Of a stretch of DNA of 64,000 bases, positions 59,149-64,000 are shown piece after piece. The stretch's first letter is position 1; each line of letters opens with the position of its first letter. The translations under genes and the position numbers were made by a program. Source of the DNA: JBHIYN01 sp041984235 (lineage in GTDB: Bacteria > Pseudomonadota > Gammaproteobacteria > Ga0077536); the NCBI GenBank assembly GCA_041984235.1, contig JBHIYN010000010.1:62001-126000 (forward strand), read 5' to 3'. The notes below the pieces were generated by a model. It saw only the letters and a program-made list of their open reading frames with translations. It was not told the DNA's origin and made no database searches.

Positions 59149-60318
59149 TCACAGTTGCGCCCTGACCGCCTCGCGTGCGGCGCTGTCGTCAGCCAGGATT
59201 GTCTCCAGTTCGTCGGCCTCGTGCGCGGTAACGGTCGACAGTGCGTGGTCGACCAGGCGCGGAATGTCCATGAAACCGGCCCGGCGGTCCAGGAACGCCG
59301 CGACCGCGACCTCGTTGGCCGCGTTCAGGATTGCGGGCGCCGTGCCCCCGCGCAGCATGGCCTCGCGCGCGAGACGCAGGCACGGGAAACGATCGTAATC
59401 CGGTTCTTCGAAGTCCAGTTTTCTGACCGCAAACAAGTCGAGATGTTCAACCCCGGAGGCGCAGCGCTCCGGCCAGCCCAGCGAATAGGCGATCGGCGTG
59501 CGCATGTCGGGATTGCCGAGCTGTGCGAGCACCGAGCCGTCGACGTACTGGACCATGGAATGAATGACGCTCTGCGGATGAATCACGACCTCGACCTCGG
59601 CCGGGGTGGCGTCGAACAGCCAGCAGGCCTCGATGACTTCCAGTCCCTTGTTCATCATGGTCGCGGAGTCGACCGAGATCTTGCGGCCCATGACCCAGTT
59701 CGGGTGCGCGCAGGCCTGCTCGGGCGTGACCGCGCCCAGCGCGTCCAGCGGGTAATCACGGAACGGGCCGCCGGATGCCGTGAGCAGGATGCGGGTCACG
59801 CCGCAGGCACCCAGTCCGCGCGAGAAATCCGGCGGCATGCACTGGAACACGGCGTTGTGCTCGCTGTCGATCGGCAGCAGCTCGGCCCCGGCGTCGCGCA
59901 CCGCGTCCATGAACAGGCGCCCGGACATCACCAGCGATTCCTTGTTCGCGAGCATCACCCGCTTACCGGCACGCGCTGCCGCGAGGTTGGGCAACAGGCC
60001 GGCTGCGCCGACGATACCGGCCATGACGTAATCGGTGTCGTCGTGCGCCGATACCGTATTCAGGGCCGCGGTACCGGCGAGTACCGTGACCGCGAGCCCG
60101 GCCTCCCGGCAACGCTGCTCGAGGCGGGCGGCAGCGTTTTCGTCGACCATCACCGCGTACTCGGGCCGCCATTCATGCACCTGCTCGAACAGGGCGTCGA
60201 CGTTGGTGTTCGCGGTCAGCGCGAACACCGAGAAGCGGCCGTCCAGGCGCCTGACCACGTCCAGCGTGTTGACGCCGATGGTGCCGGTCGAGCCGAGTAT
60301 GGTCAGCCGCGTGCTCAT
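59149..60318 (-). CDS. dxr: 1-deoxy-D-xylulose-5-phosphate reductoisomerase Dxr
   Basis: A 389-residue MEP-pathway enzyme. NADPH motif LGSTGTIGVNTLDVV, KESLVMSG, PIDSEHNAVFQCM (metal-binding acids), ASGGPFRDYP, VMGRKISVDSATMMNKGLEVIEA and the C-terminal helical NAANEVAVAAFLD. The ATG at 60318 overlaps the cdsA stop (ATGA). Confidence 0.96.
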   Translation of the reverse strand: MSTRLTILGSTGTIGVNTLDVVRRLDGRFSVFALTANTNVDALFEQVHEWRPEYAVMVDENAAARLEQRCREAGLAVTVLAGTAALNTVSAHDDTDYVMAGIVGAAGLLPNLAAARAGKRVMLANKESLVMSGRLFMDAVRDAGAELLPIDSEHNAVFQCMPPDFSRGLGACGVTRILLTASGGPFRDYPLDALGAVTPEQACAHPNWVMGRKISVDSATMMNKGLEVIEACWLFDATPAEVEVVIHPQSVIHSMVQYVDGSVLAQLGNPDMRTPIAYSLGWPERCASGVEHLDLFAVRKLDFEEPDYDRFPCLRLAREAMLRGGTAPAILNAANEVAVAAFLDRRAGFMDIPRLVDHALSTVTAHEADELETILADDSAAREAVRAQL

Positions 60319-61124
60319 GTCTGCTCGCTGGCATAGAGAGCGAGGGTGTATACCGGCGCCGCGGCAACCAGGCTGTCGATGCGATCGAGCAGGCCGCCGT
60401 GCCCGGGTAGCAGGGTGCCGCTGTCCTTGACGCCGCGCAGACGCTTCACCAGGCTCTCCAGCAGGTCGCCGACCACCGCCGCGACGAAGGTCAGGAGTAT
60501 GACTGCGGCGCAAACCACCGCCGGCAACAGCATCATCTGATCGTTGACCAGCAGTCCCAGCGCGAGTGTACCGACCGCCGCGATAAGGAGGCCCTCCCAG
60601 GTCTTGCCCGGGCTGACGCGGCTCGCCAGCCGGTGCTTGCCGAACCTGCGCCCGCCGGCGTAGGCGAGAATGTCGGCGCTCCAGACGATCGCCAGCAGGG
60701 CCAGCAGGTAACCCGGCGCCAGCGTCAGCAGGTGCGCCAGCGCGGCCAGCGCGGGTGCCAGGACCAGCACGCCCAGCGTGCCCAGCACGGGCGCGTTACG
60801 CAGCGCCGGACGCGCCGACCGCTGGTAGGCGAGCACCCACAGCACAGCCAGGCTCCACCACGCGCAGCCGGCCACGAGCACGGCTCGCAATCCCGCTGCC
60901 GTCGCCGCGGCGTACCAGGCGAACGCGGCAATCACCACTACGACAGTGCCGTAGCCGATGCGCGACGCACGCGAATCCAGGCCACTGAGCGCGGCCCATT
61001 CCAGTGCGGCGGCAAACACCACCACGAGGAAGATGCCGGCCGCAATGGCCGGTGGCAGCAGGTAAATGCTGGCGAGCACCGCTAGCGCGAGCAGCGTACC
61101 GGTCACCAGGCGAGCCATCGGCAT
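60315..61124 (-). CDS. cdsA: Phosphatidate cytidylyltransferase CdsA
   Basis: A 269-residue integral membrane enzyme making CDP-diacylglycerol. About eight helices; the CDS signature SLVKRLRGVKDSGTLLPGHG with its Lys-Asp and the following DRIDS is complete, and SPGKTWEGLLIA lies before it. The start is the ATG at 61124. It lies behind uppS with a gap of about 50 nt. Confidence 0.95.
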   Translation of the reverse strand: MPMARLVTGTLLALAVLASIYLLPPAIAAGIFLVVVFAAALEWAALSGLDSRASRIGYGTVVVVIAAFAWYAAATAAGLRAVLVAGCAWWSLAVLWVLAYQRSARPALRNAPVLGTLGVLVLAPALAALAHLLTLAPGYLLALLAIVWSADILAYAGGRRFGKHRLASRVSPGKTWEGLLIAAVGTLALGLLVNDQMMLLPAVVCAAVILLTFVAAVVGDLLESLVKRLRGVKDSGTLLPGHGGLLDRIDSLVAAAPVYTLALYASEQT

Positions 61125-61175
61125 ATTCTTCAGTGCTCCCCCATGCGGACCGCGGATCTCTCAGCGGGTTCCGCG

Positions 61176-61964
61176 TCAGTCGGTTTGCGACAGCGCGGCG
61201 ACGTCCTCGGCACCCTCACCGCTGACCTGCTCCCCGGTCATGCCGAAACGGCGCTGACGCCCGGCGTAACTGGCAAGCGCCTTCTCCAGCTCGAGGGTGT
61301 CGAAATCCGGCCACAGACAATCGGTGAAATAGAGCTCGCAATAAGCGAGCTGCCATAACAGGTAGTTGCTGATGCGCTGCTCACCGCCGGAGCGGATGAA
61401 CAGGTCGGGCTCCGGCAGGTCGGACAGGCACAGGCCCTGCTCGAGGCGTTCCGCCGTGACCTCCTCGGGGCGCATCTCGCCGGCGGCGACACGTTCGGCC
61501 AGAGCCCGCGCAGCCTGCGTGATGTCCCAGCGACCGCCGTAGTTCGCGGCGATGACGAGATCGAGCTGCCGATTGTCCGCGGTGCGCGCCTCGGCGGCAT
61601 CGATGCACTGGCGCAGGCGCGCCGGAAACGGTGTGCGGTCGCCAATGATACGCAGACGCACCCCGGCCTCGTGGAGCCGTTCGATCTCCTGCTCGATCAC
61701 GGACACGAACAACTCGAACAACAGCCTGACCTCGGTCGCCGGCCGGCGCCAGTTCTCGCTGCTGAAAGCGAACAGGGTCAGCGCCCGGATCCCCGATTCG
61801 GCGCAGTAGCGCACGATGTTGCGCACGTTCTCCACGCCCGCACGATGTCCGGCGATGCGCGGCAGCTGTCGCTGCCTGGCCCAGCGTCCGTTGCCGTCCA
61901 TGATGATGGCGACGTGGCGCGGCCGCGCGACCTCTCCGCTGCTCATCCGCACGTCCGCTCGCAT
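61176..61964 (-). CDS. uppS: Undecaprenyl diphosphate synthase UppS
   Basis: A 262-residue cis-prenyltransferase making the C55 lipid carrier for peptidoglycan. The signature IIMDGNGRWARQRQL with the catalytic Asp is near residue 25. ALTLFAFSSENWRRP and LPEPDLFIRSGGEQRISNYLLWQ further mark the family. ATGs at 61964 and 61946 are both possible starts. Confidence 0.95.
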   Translation of the reverse strand: MRADVRMSSGEVARPRHVAIIMDGNGRWARQRQLPRIAGHRAGVENVRNIVRYCAESGIRALTLFAFSSENWRRPATEVRLLFELFVSVIEQEIERLHEAGVRLRIIGDRTPFPARLRQCIDAAEARTADNRQLDLVIAANYGGRWDITQAARALAERVAAGEMRPEEVTAERLEQGLCLSDLPEPDLFIRSGGEQRISNYLLWQLAYCELYFTDCLWPDFDTLELEKALASYAGRQRRFGMTGEQVSGEGAEDVAALSQTD

Positions 61965-62031
61965 CTGTCTTGGACCAAACCCATTCCCCGTTCTGTCACA
62001 GGGCGCAATGCCCGTGCATGCGGTGAGATAC

Positions 62032-62589
62032 TCAGACTTCCATCATCTCCTGCTCTTTCTGAGCAGTGATGTCGTCGATCTGCTTGACGTGCTCGTCGGT
62101 CAGCTTCTGCGCCTGGTCCTCTCCACGCCGCTCGTCGTCCTCGGAGATGTCCTTGGCCTTGGTCAGGTCCTTGATTTGCCCGATGGCGTCGCGCCGGATG
62201 TTACGCACCGCCACCTTGGCCTGCTCCGCCTCGCCGCGCAGGACCTTGATCAGCTCCTTGCGCCGCTCCTCGGTGAGCGGCGGCAGCGGGATGCGGATGA
62301 CGGTACCGGCCGTGTTGGGATTGAGCCCCAGATTCGATTCGAGTATGGCCTTCTCGATCGGTTCGACCATGGTCTTGTCCCAGACCGTGATCGAGAGCGT
62401 GCGCGAGTCCTCGACCGCCACGTTGGCAGCCTGTGCAAGCGGCGTCGGGTTACCGTAGTAGTTGACCGTGATGTGGTCGAGCAGGCTTGGATGGGCGCGC
62501 CCGGTCCGCAGCCGGGCGAGATCCGAGCGGTAGGATTCCACGCTCTTGCCCATGCGCGAGCGCGCGTCGTCGAGTATGTCTTTGACCAT
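62032..62589 (-). CDS. frr: Ribosome recycling factor Frr
   Basis: A 185-residue ribosome recycling factor. LRTGRAHPSLLDHITVNYYG and TPLAQAANVAVEDSRTLSI are diagnostic, followed by IRIPLPPLTEERRKELIKVL and the C-terminal helix. The ATG is one base after the pyrH stop on the minus strand. Confidence 0.97.
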   Translation of the reverse strand: MVKDILDDARSRMGKSVESYRSDLARLRTGRAHPSLLDHITVNYYGNPTPLAQAANVAVEDSRTLSITVWDKTMVEPIEKAILESNLGLNPNTAGTVIRIPLPPLTEERRKELIKVLRGEAEQAKVAVRNIRRDAIGQIKDLTKAKDISEDDERRGEDQAQKLTDEHVKQIDDITAQKEQEMMEV

Positions 62590-62590
62590 G

Positions 62591-63325
62591 TCAGTTCTGC
62601 ACCGTTACCAGCGTTCCTACTTCCTGCCCCAGCGCGGCAGCGACAAACACGCCCGGACGGGTCATGTCGACCACGCGCAGCGGCATGTGGTTGTCGCGGC
62701 ACAATACGATTGCCGTGGCGTCCATCACCGCGAGCTTGCGCTCCAGCACGTCGTCGTAATCGAGCACGTCGAAACGCGTCGCGGTCTTGTCTATCTGCGG
62801 ATCTGCCGAGTAGACGCCATCGACCTTGGTCGCCTTGATCAGCAGCTCCGCGTCCACCTCGATCGCGCGCAGGCTCGCCGCCGAGTCGGTGGTGAAAAAC
62901 GGGTTGCCGGTGCCGGCAGCCAGTACCACCACGCGCCCTTTCTCGAGATGCCTCACCGCACGCCGGCGAATGTAGTCCTCGCACACCTCGTTAATCTTGA
63001 TCGCGGACATGACGCGCGCGAACATGCCCTTGCGCTCCAGCGTGTCCTGCAGGGCGAGCGCGTTGATGACCGTGGCGAGCATGCCCATCTGGTCGGCGGT
63101 AACGCGGTCGACGCCGGCCGCGGCGAGGCCGGCGCCACGGAAGATGTTGCCGCCGCCGATGACGATCGCGACCTCGACGCCGGCCGAGCGCAGCTCGCGG
63201 ATTTCGTCACCGATGCGATCGACGATATCCGGGTCGATCCCGTAGCCCTCGTTGCCCATCAGGGCTTCGCCGCTGAGCTTGATCAGCACGCGGCGGTAGG
63301 TGAGCTTGCGGGATTCGCTGGTCAT
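62591..63325 (-). CDS. pyrH: UMP kinase PyrH
   Basis: A 244-residue hexameric UMP kinase of the amino-acid kinase family. RVLIKLSGEALMG at the start and IVIGGGNIFRG are nucleotide motifs; LAAGTGNPFFTTDSAASLRAIE and the TKVDGVYSADP segment complete the fold. It is flanked by tsf and frr in the conserved order. Confidence 0.97.
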   Translation of the reverse strand: MTSESRKLTYRRVLIKLSGEALMGNEGYGIDPDIVDRIGDEIRELRSAGVEVAIVIGGGNIFRGAGLAAAGVDRVTADQMGMLATVINALALQDTLERKGMFARVMSAIKINEVCEDYIRRRAVRHLEKGRVVVLAAGTGNPFFTTDSAASLRAIEVDAELLIKATKVDGVYSADPQIDKTATRFDVLDYDDVLERKLAVMDATAIVLCRDNHMPLRVVDMTRPGVFVAAALGQEVGTLVTVQN

Positions 63326-63363
63326 CGTGTCGTGGCGGTCGCCCCCGGTTGCCGCTTCGCTGC

Positions 63364-64000
63364 TCAGCCCTGCCCGGCGCTGCGCGCCTGCGCCATGACT
63401 TCCTCGGCGAAGTTCTCTTCCTTCTTCTCGATCCCCTCGCCGACCTCGAAGCGGACGAATCCGACCACGGTGGCACCCTGCGCCTTGACCAGCTTGGCGA
63501 CCGTCTGGTCCGGGTCCTTGACGAAGGGCTGACCGAGCAGGGTGATCTCGGCGATGAACTTGCGAATGCGTCCGGTGATCATCTTCTCGACGATCTCCGG
63601 CGGCTTGCCGCTCTCAGCGGCCTGCGCACGCTGCACCTCGCGCTCCTTCTCCAGGGTCTCCGCCGGCACGTCGTCCTCGCCCACGCACAGCGGATTGCTC
63701 GCCGCGATGTGCATGGCAAGATCGCGCGCAAGCTCAGGCGTTCCGCCCGCCAGGCGCACCAGCACGCCAATGCGCTTGCCGTGCAGGTACGACTCGATGA
63801 CGTCGTCACCGGCGTCGATGCGCACGAAGCGGCGGATGTCGATCTTCTCACCGACCTTTGCGCTGAGCTCGGTGCGCAGCTGCTCGAAGCTCTCGCCCCC
63901 GGCCGCCGTGAGCGCCCCCAGCGCGGCGACGTCCGCCGGCGCGTGCTCCAGCACGGCGGCGGCAACGGTGTCGCAGAAACGGGTGAAGTTCTCGTCGTTG
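63364..64000 (-). CDS. tsf: Elongation factor Ts, C-terminal part
   Basis: About 211 residues of EF-Ts up to the stop; the N-terminus lies beyond the window end. The frame continues open to the last base (reading NDENFTRFCDTVAA at the edge). Core and coiled-coil segments (LAMHIAASNPLCVGEDDVPAE, GRIRKFIAEITLLGQPFVKD) are typical of the nucleotide exchange factor for EF-Tu. rpsB would be expected just outside. Confidence 0.95.
   Translation of the reverse strand, partial: NDENFTRFCDTVAAAVLEHAPADVAALGALTAAGGESFEQLRTELSAKVGEKIDIRRFVRIDAGDDVIESYLHGKRIGVLVRLAGGTPELARDLAMHIAASNPLCVGEDDVPAETLEKEREVQRAQAAESGKPPEIVEKMITGRIRKFIAEITLLGQPFVKDPDQTVAKLVKAQGATVVGFVRFEVGEGIEKKEENFAEEVMAQARSAGQG

Noticed and set aside
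57601..60336. A 911-codon open frame opposite rseP and dxr
   Set aside because: Antisense shadow over two well-identified housekeeping genes.
1..64000. tRNA, rRNA, phage or insertion-sequence genes
   Set aside because: None was recognised by eye in either strand; a scan with tRNA and covariance models would settle small RNAs.

Overview
The window is 64 kb of GC-rich DNA, roughly two thirds G+C by eye, densely packed with genes. It reads as a chromosome segment of an aerobic Gram-negative proteobacterium, most likely a gammaproteobacterium. The evidence is the uninterrupted tsf-pyrH-frr-uppS-cdsA-dxr-rseP-bamA-skp-lpxD-fabZ-lpxA-lpxB-rnhB-dnaE-accA-tilS array (44.9-64 kb, all minus strand), BamA and lipid A genes, a porin, and an AmpG-type permease. 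I see no phage, plasmid, insertion-sequence transposase, rRNA, tRNA or CRISPR array. The only repeat family is a 30-34 nt element near 22.4 kb.

Region by region. 0-4.1 kb: end of a molybdenum hydroxylase operon (2Fe-2S subunit fragment, large subunit, a BKACE/DUF849 enzyme, a membrane-anchored CoxG-like protein). 4.1-7.6 kb: DUF1499, an AmiS/UreI-like membrane protein, a YfcE-like phosphoesterase, an AmpG-like permease and a CYTH protein. 7.6-15 kb: molybdopterin genes (moaA, mobA, mobB, moeA, moaD, moaE, moaC) around a two-gene TupBC-like tungstate/molybdate ABC transporter, with pqqB placed behind moaD-moaE. 15-16.7 kb: a carbinolamine dehydratase, an MfnB-like methanofuran-precursor enzyme and a DUF447 protein, a set otherwise typical of tetrahydromethanopterin/methanofuran C1 metabolism. 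16.9-19.3 kb: pqqACDE. 19.3-24 kb: folP, a proline iminopeptidase, a SHOCT protein, the repeat cluster and a porin. 24.2-30.5 kb: a tungsten aldehyde:ferredoxin oxidoreductase operon of the AorABC type, with a MoaD-like protein, a TPR-sulfotransferase and a small orphan. 30.9-34.7 kb: two PQQ-associated periplasmic proteins and a NarX/NarL-type two-component system. 35-40 kb: DUF1244, NDH-2, an NtrB/NtrC-like pair and cytochrome b561. 40.2-44.9 kb: an L,D-transpeptidase, a DUF302 protein and four genes forming an unusual envelope module (TolQ/MotA-like channel, MotB-like anchor with a non-OmpA domain, small membrane protein, periplasmic-VWA/cytoplasmic-FHA receptor). 44.9-64 kb: the housekeeping array.

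How the parts fit. The first 35 kb is an oxidative-metabolism island built on metal and redox cofactors: Mo/W uptake, molybdopterin synthesis, PQQ synthesis, probable methanofuran precursor synthesis, and enzymes that use such cofactors (Mo-hydroxylase, W-AOR). A plausible physiology is oxidation of alcohols by PQQ dehydrogenases encoded elsewhere, followed by aldehyde oxidation by AOR, with C1 units handled through H4MPT/methanofuran. That chain is inference. The PQQ dehydrogenase itself and the Fae/Mtd/Mch/Fhc enzymes are not in the window.

The most novel-looking items are the six-gene envelope module, the Mo-hydroxylase with a non-canonical active-site loop beside a BKACE enzyme, the co-transcribed moaD-moaE-pqqB, the AOR operon extended by a sulfotransferase, and the repeat cluster beside the porin terminator. 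Start codons were chosen by family alignment, Shine-Dalgarno matches and overlaps. Several are GTG or TTG and are marked as uncertain where they are.
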